This document shows positions 1-12,161 of a DNA stretch of 64,000 nt, piece after piece (positions within the stretch are counted from its first letter, which is position 1; each line of letters begins with the position of its first letter). This DNA is from Larus michahellis. Taxonomy: Eukaryota > Chordata > Aves > Charadriiformes > Laridae. A program made the position numbers and the translations under genes. Where the stretch lies: the NCBI RefSeq assembly GCF_964199755.1, contig NC_133898.1, positions 129,578,224 through 129,642,223 of the forward strand, given 5' to 3'. Under the pieces are notes generated by a model that searched no databases, had not been told where the DNA came from, and was given only the letters and a program-made list of their open reading frames with translations.

Positions 1-3000
1 TGTCGACGTGCGCACACTCATTTCCTAACAAATCAAGAAAGGCCACGGACTTTTATACTCTGAGCTGTTTGTATCTTGTTTAGTCATCACGGGGGGGCGT
101 TGGCCAGCTTGAGCAATAGACGGTTTATCTACGTGGGGAATATTTGGGATGCTAAATTAACGATGAAACTTTAATACGTATCTAGTCGCCGCTGCCCGTG
201 CTGCACGTGGGTATCGAAGTGCCTTAGCCATCTGGTTCAGAGGTCCAAGGGAAAGATACATTGTCGTCAAAGGAGAGAGGGATGCTTAGCGAAGGAGATA
301 ATTATGCTGATTTACTGTAATTAATATCATTTATGCAGAAGGAATAAAATTAAAATAGAAACTAATCTGTAGCAGAAATAAGTGGGATGGGTTACCAGGC
401 AGCATGCATAGTACTGCCAGGGATTCGTGTATCCTTTCGGCTTTGTGTAACTACTTCCAGTGTTTCCTACATTTTCTTAAACAAATCTTAATATAAAATG
501 TACAGACCAGCTTTTAAAGGTATTTTTAGTGTACAGTTTTTCCTCCTTTTCCTTTGCACGAAGCTCCTGTCCTTTCAAGCCAAGACGATGGGAGAAATTC
601 GGTAATAAAGAATTCAGACGCGAAAATCCTGGGTTTTAAAATTGTAACTGGTTCTATAGACGTGACTCGTGCAAGAAAGCGACGTTTCGTTTTGGAGTGT
701 GACGAGTCTTGCCGATGAAAGACCCGCTAATTAACATGATGCCTCTCAAACCGCCTTGTAAGTTTTCTAAAATCCGTTTTTACCATTTTTTTTTTTTCTA
801 ATTGCACTTTGTTCTGCTGCGCTGCAGAAAGTCAGCTGGTGTGAAACAGCCCCCTGACCGCTCCTTGGGGTTGTCAGTCTCAGCATTTCACTTACCGGAT
901 TTAGGGAGATCTTTAAAACTTCTTGCTGTTTGCTCAGTGGCCCCTTTTGGGGGAGATGTGAAGGGAAGAACCTGCCCAAGTCCTTTTGGAGCCTCTTCTC
1001 TCGCACCGCTGTCTCTGAAAGCTGGAATTCTGCGGGACCAATGTAAAGGGAGCAAAGCCGCGGGAGTGAACGGGTCAAGCAGAAGCGGTTGGGTTCGTGG
1101 TTCCCTATTTGTTCTACCCACTGTAAACTCCTCTGGCCGGATTTGTACTGCAGCTCTGCCCGCGTGAGGATGCATTTCGGTGTTTGCCCGTCTGGAGCAG
1201 GCGGTCGGAGGCTGCAGCCGACCGATACGGGGTGAATTTCCCCTTCCACCCGCCCTCTGTCCTCTTCCAAAGCCGCGCCGTGCCTGTTCAGAGGGGTGTG
1301 AAACGCCGGTTGAAGAGAACGTACTCCCTGCCTCCTCTAGGACAAACTGTCCTGGAAGCAAACGTCTTCAATACGGCTGGTGTGGTTTGAAACATCAGGG
1401 GGTGGTGAGCGTGACGAAGCGGCTCCGTTCTCGGCGCGCCTGGTGGACTTCGGTGGCGGGAGGATTTTACTCGTAGCTCTCTTGGGTTTTACCATCTCGT
1501 TTGACTTTTGAAACTGAACCTCTCCTCCGATCCCACCCTGACACCCGCCCCAAAAATGAAGCCGCCCCAACCGCATCGCCCGGGTTGTAGCGCGAGCTCT
1601 GGAAAGCTAAACGAACCCAATTGGGCCGTGAGGACGTTCCTAGGGGACTGCAACTCCCTCCCGCTCAGCCCGGCTTTCCTGGCCACGGGGGGGGTTCTTC
1701 TAAAGAGATTTTCCAAGATTTTAGCCCAGTGAGTGCACATCCCTCTACTCAAAGCCATCCGTTACTCTGCACCAGCTAAGCCAACTAACCAGAAAACCGT
1801 TTAAAATCATAATTAAGGTAAATATATATATATTTTTTTTAATTGATAATATTAGAAGAACTCTACGCTCAGCGTAAAGGAGGAGGTGCTCTTAACTGGA
1901 ACCGCCCAGCAACTGAGGCTGGCGCATTAGTAGCTATGCATATTTTCCAAGATTTTCATGCACTTTATCCAGGGAAGAAGAATATTTACGGCAGGAACTG
2001 TAACGTGTGGCGAGTGTCTCCTCTCCTGCGGCTGCTCGGTGGGACGAGCTCGCTTTCCGTACCCTCGAACCGTGGCTGGGTCTCGGATTCTGGGGGTAGA
2101 AGAATTGTGTTGGTGGGTAGGAAACCTTCGCGTCCGACCCCGTGTCCGCAGCTCCCGACCTCCGCATGGGATGTGGGACTCTGAGCCCTGCGGTCCTTCG
2201 CTCCGAGCCAGACGAGAGGATGATATTTTTTGGAGGGACTATTTGGGGTTTTCTCAAACCAAACCAAGCCAAGCCTTTTTTTTTCCTCTGACGTTCAGCT
2301 CTCTCGCGGTGTTTGATCTCTATGTCCAAAATAACACCTTTTCAGCCCGAGCGCCTTGGCTCTTTCCTGTTTAACGATGTAGTTTAGTTGAGGAAAGCTG
2401 ATAAGAGTGGAGTTCTGCGTGGGATCCTGCCCAAGCCCTTAAGGCGAGAGCTGAGGTGGAAGCTCCCCGCTGCTGGATGGGCAACACCTCTTTGCCCTCC
2501 TACGAACCAAGAAACCCGCCTCGTTCCTCTCTTTTGGTGATGAAAACCTGTGCGAAACGAGCTTGGGTGTTGGATGGACCCGTTTGTGCCGTGGTGGAGC
2601 TGTTGAGGAGTCTTTTCTGTGCTGGTGCTTGTGTTGTCCTTACGCTGGTACTGCCAGGTCTTTGCACAAGAAGTTCCGTTTCCGCGGTGCCTTATCCCTG
2701 GGGCAGCGGCTGACGGAGCCGGGGCTGGATCTCGCCCCGGCCTCTGGAATGCCCGGCTCGTAGGAAAGGGAGAAGTAAAGGTGCAGACTGCTCACACTAC
2801 AAAACACTCGAGAGCTGGGGGTCACCAATAAGTGTCTTGTTCCTAGATCTCCTTTATCCATATTTGCTTTGGTTCCTGCGCTCTCCGACCTCTTCCCAAA
2901 CCCCTCGTTGTGTTTTCCACCCCCGAGGGATCTCGGCTGCCGCTCTTGGCCGGGCTGGGATGGGTTCAGTGGTGGCGGAGCCTCCTGGCACAGCCCGGCT

Positions 3001-3655
3001 CGGCCTGGTCCTGCCGCCGGCACCCCAACGCCGCGGCGGAGAGAGAACGGGGATGTGGCGTGGGGCTGCTGAGATCCCGGGAGAGGGCGGAGAAGCCTGG
3101 CGCCGGGCGGGAGGGATGCCTTAAAAGACATTTCCCCTTCAGCGGCCTGACCCGCTCAAGAGGAGCGGTGCTTTTGTTCGGCAGGGGAAGGCGGCCGCTC
3201 TCCCCCTCGCTTTCCCCTGCCAAACCCATTTTGAAGCCGATGGCGGAGCCGCGCTCCGAGCAACAGCCGGCGGGGTGTGAACCGGCGCCTTCCCGCCTCC
3301 CTCGAGACGTCCTTGTCCCCGGTGTCGCTCCCCCCCTGGCGCGTCCCCGGCATCCTCAGGGCAGCCGACAACTCTTCCACCGCTGCCGACCTCCGCCGTG
3401 TCCCGGGAGAGCCCTTCCCAGCTCCTCCCTCCGTTGGTTCCTGTAGATGTAGTGGGTCTGTATATAAAGAGCGGCTGCCGGCACCGGGGGACTGCGCGTC
3501 CGTCGGTGTACTTTAAATGAGCTAAAATCCAAAGATACTTTGTAATGAGCTGTAAAGTTTTTAATTATTTCTGTACAATACTAAATGACTGTAATATTGT
3601 ATTATAGATGCAATGCAGCCTGCAGTACCTAAATAAACGTTGTCGTTAGAGCCGG
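1..3655 (+). other. Probable 3' end of a plus-strand transcript, KIF13B expected by synteny
   Basis: No coding exon is recognisable, and in particular no CAP-Gly-like motif from the KIF13B C terminus. The stretch ends in a typical 3' UTR tail (AT-rich, TGTA words, AATAAA at 3632). Internal AATAAA hexamers at about 341 and 603 could be alternative poly(A) sites. In other vertebrates KIF13B lies tail-to-tail next to HMBOX1, and this arrangement fits. Between about 2900 and 3500 the sequence is very GC- and CpG-rich. Many overlapping open frames occur there on both strands and are taken as composition artefacts. The gene name is inference only. Confidence 0.4.
3632..3637 (+). promoter_or_regulatory. 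Poly(A) signal AATAAA (plus strand)
   Basis: AATAAA in CCTAAATAAACGTTGTC, at the end of an AT-rich stretch of about 120 bases that contains TGTAATATTGTA. It is followed by GTTGTCG and a T/G-containing stretch. It marks the likely cleavage site at about 3650-3660. Confidence 0.6.
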
Positions 3656-4508
3656 TCAGTCTGCGCTTCGTTAATCCAGTTCGTCTCCCCGGAAGGTTTA
3701 GGTGCAGTCACAGCCCTCCCGTGGAGTCGCATCGCTCCGGGGCGCTGAGACCTGGTTCAGGCGAGACTTTTGCCCTGTTTCCTGCAATTTAGGGACCTTC
3801 CCATCGACAAGCGGAAACCCTGGGCTTTACCTTCCCTCCATCCTCCCTCCTCTTTGATGCTCGGGCAAGTAGCCCCGTGCCTGCAGCCATTCAGGTGTGG
3901 GAGTCCTTGTCGCAGACCGTGGGTCCGCAGGGGGAAGCTTTATTTAATACTCGTTTTCCCTAACATTATGCTAAATAGAAGCAGGTGGAGGTCTGGTTGA
4001 GCTCCCCCGTGCTCTCCGGCTGGTGGGCGTCAGCCCAGACCAGGGGTTGTTGCTGCCGGCCCTGCCCTGAGTCGCTCCAGGGGTTTTCCATTCCTCTGTT
4101 CCCCGCGGGCTGCAAACACCGGCTGAGCTGGGGCAGGGAAGGTGGACACGGCTGGGATGGGGCAGGGAAACTGCTTAAAAATCCATGGCTTGGTTAGTGA
4201 AGAGGGAGCTGGGAGGGGGCTTGTTGCTTTTGGAAAACCAGATCAGACTGAACTCGGTGCTAACACTTACCTTAATGCGGTCACAGCCGGGGGTTTCGAT
4301 TTCCCCAAATGGCACAGATGCAGCAAGCAATGGAGGAGGAGCTGGGCTGCTCCAACAAGCTCAGGGGTGGTTTGCGGCAGCCAGACATGAGGGGAAAGGG
4401 ACAACGGCTGCTGCCAGAGCCCCTCTGTCCTGGTTGTGAATTCACAAAGAGACGGAAGATGTAAAGCTGAAGAAATTATTTTATGATCAGGTGTCCGGAT
4501 TAAGAACC

Positions 4509-4835
4509 GTAGAATCATGGAATGGTTAAAGGAAAGGACCTTAAAGCCCACCCAGTGGCACCCCCTGCCCTGGGCAGGGACACCTCCCACCAGCCCAGGT
4601 TGCTCCAAGCCCCGGCCAACCTGGCCTTGAACCCCTCCAGGGATGGGGCAGCCACAGCTTCTCTGGGCAACCTGGGCCAGGGGCTCACCCCCCTCACACC
4701 AAAGAATTTCTTCCCAATATCTCATCCCAATCTCCCCTCTTCCAGTGTCAAACCCTTCCCCCTCGTCCCACGGCTCCCCTCCCTGCTCCAGAGTCCCTCC
4801 CCAGCTTTCCCGGAGCCCCTTGAGGGACTGGTAGG
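4509..4835 (-). mobile_element. CR1 LINE 3' fragment
   Basis: Read on the minus strand, this runs from the CR1 ORF2 end into the 3' tail. It contains GTGAGCCCCTGGCCCAGGTT, the GAGGTTCAAGGCCAGGTTGG-type block and AAGGTCC near the 3' end, finishing at TCATGGAATGG-like tail sequence. It is 5'-truncated, as usual for LINEs. It is almost identical to the copy at 5766-6205, so both belong to one young subfamily. Confidence 0.9.
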
Positions 4836-5765
4836 GGTTTAATGGAGCCTCTTGTGCTGCGCCGGCCTTGCCCGCAGGCAGGAGCCCGTGTCTGGCAGCT
4901 GGGCCGGGCCCTGCTCCACATCCCCTACCCAGAACGATCCAGCGCAGGGTGGAAAACGTCCGCCCTCGTATCACCCCCCCCCGGCTGTGGCCAAAAAGGC
5001 CTCGCACCCAGCCCGTGTCTCGGGGCAGGCAGACGGCCTCGAATCCCCCTCCCCCAGTCACTCTTTCTCTTTAGCAACTTTTCTTGAAAATACAGCTTCG
5101 TGTTGAAAACAACTGGCAGGGTTTGACACGGATTTTTTTTGGAGGGTTTTGTTTTATTTTGTGGTGTGTTTTTTTAAAGCAACAAACACTGAGTTGATTC
5201 CACAATCCCTGCTGAAAGTCATTTAGCAAAGGATATTTTTATCGGTGTTGTCTTGCAATCGCTGCACGAAAATACAGCGGCTTTTTTTTTTTTTTTTTTA
5301 AACCCCCTTCCCTTTAATGTTTTACCTTCTGAAAAAAAAAAAAAATCTTTTGCTGAAACAGAGGAGCCTTTTGAAGTGCCGTTACTTTGTTCAAACCTCG
5401 CTCTTCCCGGAAGGTGGTTGTAACACCTTCCCCGCGCCGCAACACGCGCCGCTTTCTGTTCTCCAGCCAAAGCCGGTTTTAAAAGGCACCGATCAAACCG
5501 AGCAGGGGAAAGAAAAAAACCAAACACCACCACACACAAAAAAACCCCCCAAAAAACCAAAAAACAAACCAAACCAAAAAGCACACCTTTTCCCCCTGCT
5601 TTCCTTCGAATTAATACCACTGTCACTGTCCTCCCTTGGCTTCAAGCCCTTTGCCACAACAGGCAAGTGAAGGCAACAGAGACAAGGGCTTTTGGCCGGG
5701 GGAGGGAGGCGAATGCAGGTACAGGATGGGGGACACGGGGACTTCTTTCTTCATCCCGGCTGAGC

Positions 5766-6205
5766 CATAGAATCCCAGAATGGTTTGGGTGGGAAGGGAC
5801 CTTAAAGCCCACCCAGTGGCACCCCCTGCCCTGGGCAGGGACACCTCCCACCAGCCCAGGTTGCTCCAAGCCCCGGCCAACCTGGCCTTGAACCCCTCCA
5901 GGGATGGGGCAGCCACAGCTTCTCTGGGCAACCTGGGCCAGGGGCTCACCCCCCTCACACCAAAGAATTTCTTCCCAATAGCTCATCTCAGTCTCCCCTC
6001 TTCCAGTGTAAAACCCTTCCCCTCGTCCCACGGCTCCCCTCCCTGCTCCAGAGTCCCTCCCCAGCTTTCCTGGAGCCCCTTGAGGGACTGGCAGGGGCTG
6101 GAAGGTCTCCGCGGAGCCTTCTCTTCTCCAGGCTGAACCCCCCCAGCTCTCTCAGCCTGTCCTCCCAGCAGAGGGGCTCCAGCCCCCCCAGCATCTCCGG
6201 GGCCG
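5766..6205 (-). mobile_element. CR1 LINE 3' fragment
   Basis: Minus-strand CR1 fragment, about 440 bases, sharing over 300 nearly identical bases with the copy at 4509-4835 but extending further 5' (to the segment with GGCTGAACCCCCCCAGCTCT on the plus strand). The tail CATAGAATCCCAGAATGGTT on the plus strand is the typical CR1 3' end. Open frames across it are remnants of ORF2. Confidence 0.92.
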
Positions 6206-7794
6206 ATGCAGGGAGATGCTCTGCCATGAGCTGGGCAGATCGTTAAAGGGGATTTTTACTCACCTCTGGACACTGACGTGTGATGAGTGTGGGGTTGTTT
6301 TTTTGGGGTGGTTTTTTTTGTTGTTGTTTTTTTTTTAAGGATGTGCCCTGATCATCTGGTTCCCCAGGGGGAAAAAAATTGGCACAAAATGGGCTGGAAA
6401 CGGAGTTTTTTTGCAAAGCACAGACCTTTGGTGGGTGTTTCTTTTTTTAAAAAATATCTACAAATTGGGGTTTTCTGCATTCCTGGTTTTCACCTGTGAT
6501 GCAGGGAGAAGACTTTGTCCTTCATCCTCTGCCCAGGGCAGCAGCAGGGGCCGCTCTCCCAGGAAGGGGCTCCCGGTGACACTGGGAAAGGCCCCGTCTC
6601 CGCCGCTGCCGCCTCTGCTTGTGGGTCCCTTCCCATCCCCCTCTCCTCTCCAAAAAAAAAGCCGGGGGACGCTGGCCCCGATGGCTGTCAGCGTTATCGA
6701 CCCTCCGCAGCGGCTGAGCTGGTCCCATGGGTCGCCCCACAGGATTCTGGGACTCAGAACGGACTGAAGCGTGTTGGGGATTAACGTGCAAAGAAACAAA
6801 ACCCAATGAGGAAAAAAGGGTGGAAAGCCGACAGTTCTGGGGGCTCAGCCTTCAATCCCGGCTGTTGGGACAACGCTGATTTCCGGCACGGCCCTTGTTT
6901 TACGGTTTCGCTGGGGAAGCCAGGAGGCGGCAGGGCCAGGAGGGTGGTGACCGCCCCGCGTCCCCTGGAGGTTTGGTCCCCTGTCCCCAGCCTGCTCCCT
7001 CCAGCAGAAAAACCACCCTCAGCGAGCTCGGCACTTCTGGCAGCTGGTGATGGAGGGGGTCGGATGGTTTTTCCCCCTCCCCATGATGTCTGAGAGGCAC
7101 AAGGACCGGTTTGGAAGGTGCTCCCACTCCCAGGGCGCGTTCTTCATCCCCCACAGCGCCAACGCACCCAGAGTTGCCCCGGCCCTTGTCATGGGGGGGT
7201 CCATTCTGAGCAAACCCCCACCATCAGCCTCAAACCACAGCGGCCCATACCGATTTTCACCCGTGTTGCAGAACCCGGACACCGTTTCAACTCCTCAATC
7301 CTTTTCTGTGACTTTTCTGCCACCTGGCAAATTCACACACCCGAGCTGCCCAAACTCCTTCCCCTGGTTTTATGCAGCTCTTCCCCACCCACCCGCAGAC
7401 CCTGTCTGGGGACACCCGCGATGCGGAGCCCGACCAGGCCGGGATGAGAGGGCAGCCAACGCGTCCTCCTGCCTTTGGCTTCTCGGACTCACGCCCATAC
7501 TCGTTACTTCAACTTCTTTTTGGTTTTATTACCAAATGGCCCCAAAGTCTGCTCCCTGCAGACCTTCAACAACTCCAGCAACAGACCTTCTGCGTTGGGC
7601 TGGGACTCGGATGGTCCTTCTCGAGGCTCCTGGACAGGGAGGTTTCCCACGGGAAGTGCAGCTTTTTGCCTTGTTTCCACCTTCTCCCTGGCCATGACGT
7701 TACTGTACAACCAGTACGGGCACTCGTGACAAGCACAACGGCACTCAAAGCAGGTAAAACTCTACTCTTAGGATCAACTTGTAGTGGAAAGGGG

Positions 7795-8175
7795 TTGTTC
7801 AGCATGGAGAAGTGAAGGCTCTGGGGAGACCTTCCAGCCCTTCCCAGTATCTGAAGGGGGCCTACAAGAAAGCTGGGGAGGGACTTTTTACAAGGACAGG
7901 TAGTGATAGGATGAGGGGGAAGGGTCTTACACTGAAAGAGGGGAGATTTAGATGAGATACTGTGAAGAAATTCTTTGGTGTGAGGGGGGTGAGCCCCTGG
8001 CCCAGGTTGCCCAGAGAAGCTGTGGCTGCCCCATCCCTGGAGGGGTTCAAGGCCAGGTTGGCCGGGGCTTGGAGCAACCTGGGCTGGTGGGAGGTGTCCC
8101 TGCCCAGGGCAGGGGGTGCCACTGGCTGATCTTTAAGGTCCCTTCCAACCCAAACCATTTCATGATTCTGTGAAA
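7795..8175 (+). mobile_element. CR1 LINE 3' fragment
   Basis: Plus-strand CR1, from an ORF2-derived stretch (GGAGAAGTGAAGGCTCTGGG) through TTCTTTGGTGTGAGGGGGGT to the tail CCATTTCATGATTCTGTG. It has the same subfamily signature as the copies at 4509, 5766 and 47517 but the opposite orientation to the first two. It ends about 240 bases left of the minus-strand poly(A) site. Confidence 0.92.
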
Positions 8176-8441
8176 GACCTCCCCAGAGGCCTCCAGTATC
8201 AGCCCATGGCTCAAACTCCAAGAAGTGATGCCACCACTTCCAACGTACCACCCAGAGACCGTCCTCACAAAACCAGGCAGGCACAGAGACCGACGTCTTC
8301 CTTGTTTTTCTACACTCAGGAAGTTCTGAAGACACGTTTTAGGTCTTGCGTGTACCCAAGGCCTCTCTCGGGCTTTCGCACCCAGATGGCTTTGCACAAA
8401 AAGGACTAGAGAAGAACTGCATCGTTGTTGAGTTATACATT

Positions 8442-8447
8442 TTTATT
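8442..8447 (-). promoter_or_regulatory. Poly(A) signal AATAAA (minus strand)
   Basis: TTTATT on the given strand, AATAAA on the minus strand, at the left end of the presumed 3' UTR. A second AATAAA lies 51 bases upstream in the transcript at 8493-8498. Cleavage would fall at roughly 8412-8430. Confidence 0.5.
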
Positions 8448-10433
8448 TTCTAATAGGTACAATACTAAAATAAACACAAATTAAAAAAAAGTTTTATTAA
8501 AACAAAACTGTACAAAAAAGCAGTTATACTACATTTTAATTACAGAACAGTCTACTGTCCAAAAGGCACTAATCCAGAATAGGAGATACAATGATACAGG
8601 ACTCATTTTAACTATTTTAATCAATACAATAGAGCACTTGTTTCTCTGTCCATTCACATATAGAAACAAGGACTTTTGCTACAGTCATTACACATTGTTA
8701 TAAATATGAGCCCTACATGTAAAGATGCAGTATCGCTCTCCCTGGGCCAAAATTCAGTTCAAACAATGCTAGAAATTAAATTTAGAAAAAAAAAAAAAAA
8801 GAAAGAAAAAGAAAAAAGGGAAAAAGAAAGAGCGCAGAGGACACAAGGGAAGAAGTTGATACCTCACTCTCTCTCGCCGTACCTGCCGCCGGAGGAAGAT
8901 GTGACGGGCGTTAACTCCCGCCTGCCTTTCGGGGAAGGGCACACCGAGGCGCGCGGAAGGACCCGTTCGCCTCAAGGGTCTGCAGCAAACCTGCGGTGGA
9001 ACTGGAAGGTGAACGTCCACCACCTCCCGCCCAAAGCTTTGCGTTAGTTTGTCCACTCCACCCTGGTTTATCTAGTTCTCCTTTGCCTCCCCTCTTTCCC
9101 TGGGTAGTTCCCACCTCCGCAGTGCGTAACTAACGATTCCCAACGGCACCAAGGGAGAACCACCATTACTTTTCTCCTCGTGGCAAATGATGGAGAGCAG
9201 AGCCACTCGGCATCTTGCAGATAAATGCAGTGATTTGGAGAAGATTTTAGAATATTCTTCTTAAATCAGTATCTTTACTGCAAGGGTATCAAGCCTCAAG
9301 AAGATGGACCTCCTCAAACGACTGCTCTTACACCAATGGACCAAACTGTCGCAAAGCCACTGGAGATGGGCACGGCTCGCACGCAACTCCTGGGATGGAA
9401 GGATGCGTCTGGTGGCCCAGGGAAGGTTACAACCCGTTCCCCTGCCAACTTGCCTTCCTGAAAGCCAAAATACGCTTTGGCAGCGTGCGGGCAGCTGTGG
9501 GCAACACGAGCTTCCCGCACCACCTTCGTCTTCCTCCGTGGTGGCGTTACCTGAGACTCCCTCCCCTGTGATACCGGGTACTGCTTCCCCGGCTGCTCTT
9601 CCTCCCGAAGTAACTTTAACACAAGGATCTGTTCCCCCTCTCTCCTCACCTACGCTACTTCGTTACTATCCTCCCCAAAAGACTTCAGCCTGAGGCCCTG
9701 AACGGAGATACTACAGAGGGCGGATGGTGTAGACAGCGCGGCTGGAGAACACCCGTGTGGAAAGCAACCAACCAGCGCATGAACGTCTGACATCACCACC
9801 AGGAGCAACGCCGCAACGCGCCCGCGGAATGCCAGCGTGAAACAGATAGTCTTGCAGCTGAACGCGCAGCCCTTGTTAAGATCAAGGCCCAGGCGCGCCT
9901 GCGGGACGACGGGTGGCATCCCCCGACTCTTTCACGACGGAAGAGGTCGACCGCGCGGGCGGGAGAGAGATACTGCACCTTTCGAACAGTGTCATACACA
10001 GAAGACAAAGACAGGCATCTGGATGTTAACAAAAATAAGTAACAAAGAAATATGATTAAACAAAATCTCTTCTCACATCATCCTATACTACATCCTCCTT
10101 CTGCTTAGCAGAAAATTGTACGTACACAAAAATACAAATACACAATTTTGTAGAACAGTCTGATTTTAATATATTTATATATATTTATATTTATATGAGT
10201 GGCAGGTTAGTTCATTATATAGAGCTTTTTGCACTTTTGGCTCATATGCAACAAGGCTTTATAAATTCAGCTTTAGCTTTCATTCAGGTTTTTATAGCTT
10301 CTTGAACATTTGTTTTCACATTTAAAGCAGCATCCAATTTGCAAGAGGAGTCGGTGGTGGCTACAGCAAGGATCGGGTCAAGAGGTTATTTGGGAGGCGA
10401 GGGGGGGGCGTGGGGAGGAGAATATACATTCCA

Positions 10434-10457
10434 GTGTGTGTGTGTGTGCGCGCGCGC
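10434..10457 (+). repeat. (GT)n-(GC)n alternating tract
   Basis: TGTGTGTGTGTG followed directly by CGCGCGCG, an alternating purine-pyrimidine run of about 24 bases with Z-DNA-forming character. It lies inside the presumed 3' UTR. Confidence 0.85.
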
Positions 10458-12116
10458 TAGTGCTCATGTAAAAAAAGAAGAAGAGAGTGTGGACGTACGA
10501 CTCCAGGATACCACGTTTACCTCTTGAGGTAGGCAGAACACCTACAGCAGATGAGACACAGGTGCCGTTTTCATGGGGGGCACATGGTGGGGGAAACGAA
10601 GACGCGAGCGGGAAGACGCCGACGGAGGAAGGGAGAGACACGCGAGAACCCGCCGGCGAGAGGGGACGCGGCTCGTCTTGTATCGCGCGAAGACGCGACG
10701 GCCATCCGTCCCGGCGCGCACGCCACCCAGCCCTGCCCGGGGACGCGGTGTCCCTGCGACACCTCCCCCGGCCCCGAGGCAACGCCGCAGCGGAACAAAA
10801 TTAAGACGCACGAAACTTCTAAATGAAAGAAATCGCCACCCCCCGGTGGCTTTGCCGAGGGTTTGCCTTTGGGGAGGGGTGGGGTGTTTTGCTTCATATT
10901 TTTTTTTTGTTTTTTGGGTTTTTTTTTGCGCCTCTGATACTGTTCCACTGTCTTTTCACGTCTAGGTTGGCAACGCTCACTACTGCATTAATCTTTTTTC
11001 AATTACAACCACTGTTATTGACAATCACTTGGTTTAGGGGGAAAAAAAAGAAATAAATCACTGTTAAAGAAGGCATCTCTAGAGCAGGGCGACGGCGCAG
11101 CGGCGAACGGTCCGTGTGTATCACAGGCTCCACAAACACTTTATTTTCATTAGTACCCCAGCAATAGATTCCCATTTGATCATTGCTTATATCAACACCC
11201 ATCAACATCCTCCAAGCTAAATTTCTCTTCTCTGCAAAAGAGCTGTCCTTACAGCTTTTCTTGCCAATGGTAATTTCCTAGGCTTTCCCCTCTCATAGGT
11301 TATTAAGTTGTCAGAGTGAAAACAACATTTTGTTACTAATGAAAAATAAAACATCTACGTATGGACTGCTTTCATTTTCTGAATCCGTAAGCGGTGCTAA
11401 TACATCTTAATAGTTTTCTGTTATTTCCTTTTACTACGGTCAGAAGAAATTCTCCTTTAACGCAATTTTTTTAAACTAGCATCGATATCTCTCTTTTTCT
11501 TTTTAACCCGCATAAAATTCCCCCTGTCTGGTTACAAAATTATAACCACCTGCCAATAGTTACAAATTCCTTTGACAAAACGTTTAGCAGGTGCCACTAC
11601 TATATGCCTAGAAATAATGAAGAATATGGGAAGAAACTGCCTCTGGGATTCCAAAAAGGGGTGATTAAATATGCATTTTAGCTTTTCCTACCCAGACCTC
11701 GGGCGTGCGGCTATCCAGGGGTGCACGTTCAATGCAGGAAGGTATTTGTACCTGCAATCCCAGAGGCAGTTTCCTACTGAATTCTATCCAAGCTTCCCCC
11801 CCGCCCCATCTCTACCGTCCACCCCCCTGGGAGGTGGTGAAGGTTTGGCTGAGAAATGAGATTCGTTAGGAAGATCCCCACCAAGAGCCTGAAACCCGCG
11901 GGGGGCGGCGTGAGGAAGGAGCGGAGATTTCTTTCCAGCTGGATTTTTGCAGGGCTCCGGCCTCCCAGCGGAGCCGTAGGCGCGGAGGGGCTGCAGGGAG
12001 GGCTCTTTTTTTCTTAAGAGGGAAATGAGGTCTAATCCTATTCCTCCAGCTCGCTCTGGAGTCCCGTTACTCACTTAGGCACTTTTTAAATTGATGCTAA
12101 GAAAAATAAAATGAAA

Positions 12117-12121
<5 letters not shown>

Positions 12122-12147
<26 letters not shown>
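12122..12147 (+). repeat. Homopolymer A26
   Basis: Run of 26 A on the plus strand (U-run in the presumed minus-strand 3' UTR), 15 bases downstream of the candidate stop codon. Confidence 0.95.
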
Positions 12148-12148
<1 letters not shown>

Positions 12149-12161
12149 TACTGCACATATT

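Larger units (their letters stand above)
3656..8419. other. Gap between two convergent 3' ends, rich in CR1 copies
   Basis: About 4.8 kb between the plus-strand AATAAA at 3632 and the minus-strand AATAAA at 8442. It holds three CR1 fragments (two minus, one plus), A- and T-rich low-complexity patches (5281-5345, 5510-5580, 6298-6338) and otherwise unique GC-rich sequence. No gene is supported; open frames over 4267-5061 and 5623-6031 are translations of CR1 DNA. Confidence 0.75.
8420..12161 (-). other. Probable long 3' untranslated region of a minus-strand transcript
   Basis: On the minus strand this stretch follows the TGA at 12162 and ends at a cluster of AATAAA signals (8493-8498 and 8442-8447). 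The last kilobase looks like vertebrate 3' UTR: AT-rich, many TGTA and ATTTA-like words, repeated TTTTGTA stretches, no repeats. AT-rich blocks (8430-8800, 10000-10340, 11000-11680) alternate with CpG-rich blocks (8870-9120, 9800-9990, 10340-10800, 11880-12010). No large interspersed repeat interrupts it, unlike the DNA on both sides, which suggests constraint. If the tail belongs to HMBOX1, it would be its distal 3' end close to the convergent neighbour. Confidence 0.5.

Noticed and set aside
767..3516. Many overlapping open frames on both strands
   Set aside because: GC-rich sequence has few stops; no domain, no splice pattern and no match to the KIF13B C terminus is visible.
4267..5061. 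264-codon minus-strand open frame
   Set aside because: Most of it is the CR1 fragment at 4509-4835 read through with flanking GC-rich DNA; the same peptide recurs at 5623-5958.
10378..10965. Several open frames of 90-134 codons around the CpG-rich block
   Set aside because: They overlap each other in all frames, are low-complexity and arginine/proline-rich, and fit base composition rather than genes.
11784..12074. 96-codon minus-strand open frame
   Set aside because: It lies in the presumed 3' UTR after the candidate stop, is proline-rich and is explained by a local GC-rich patch.
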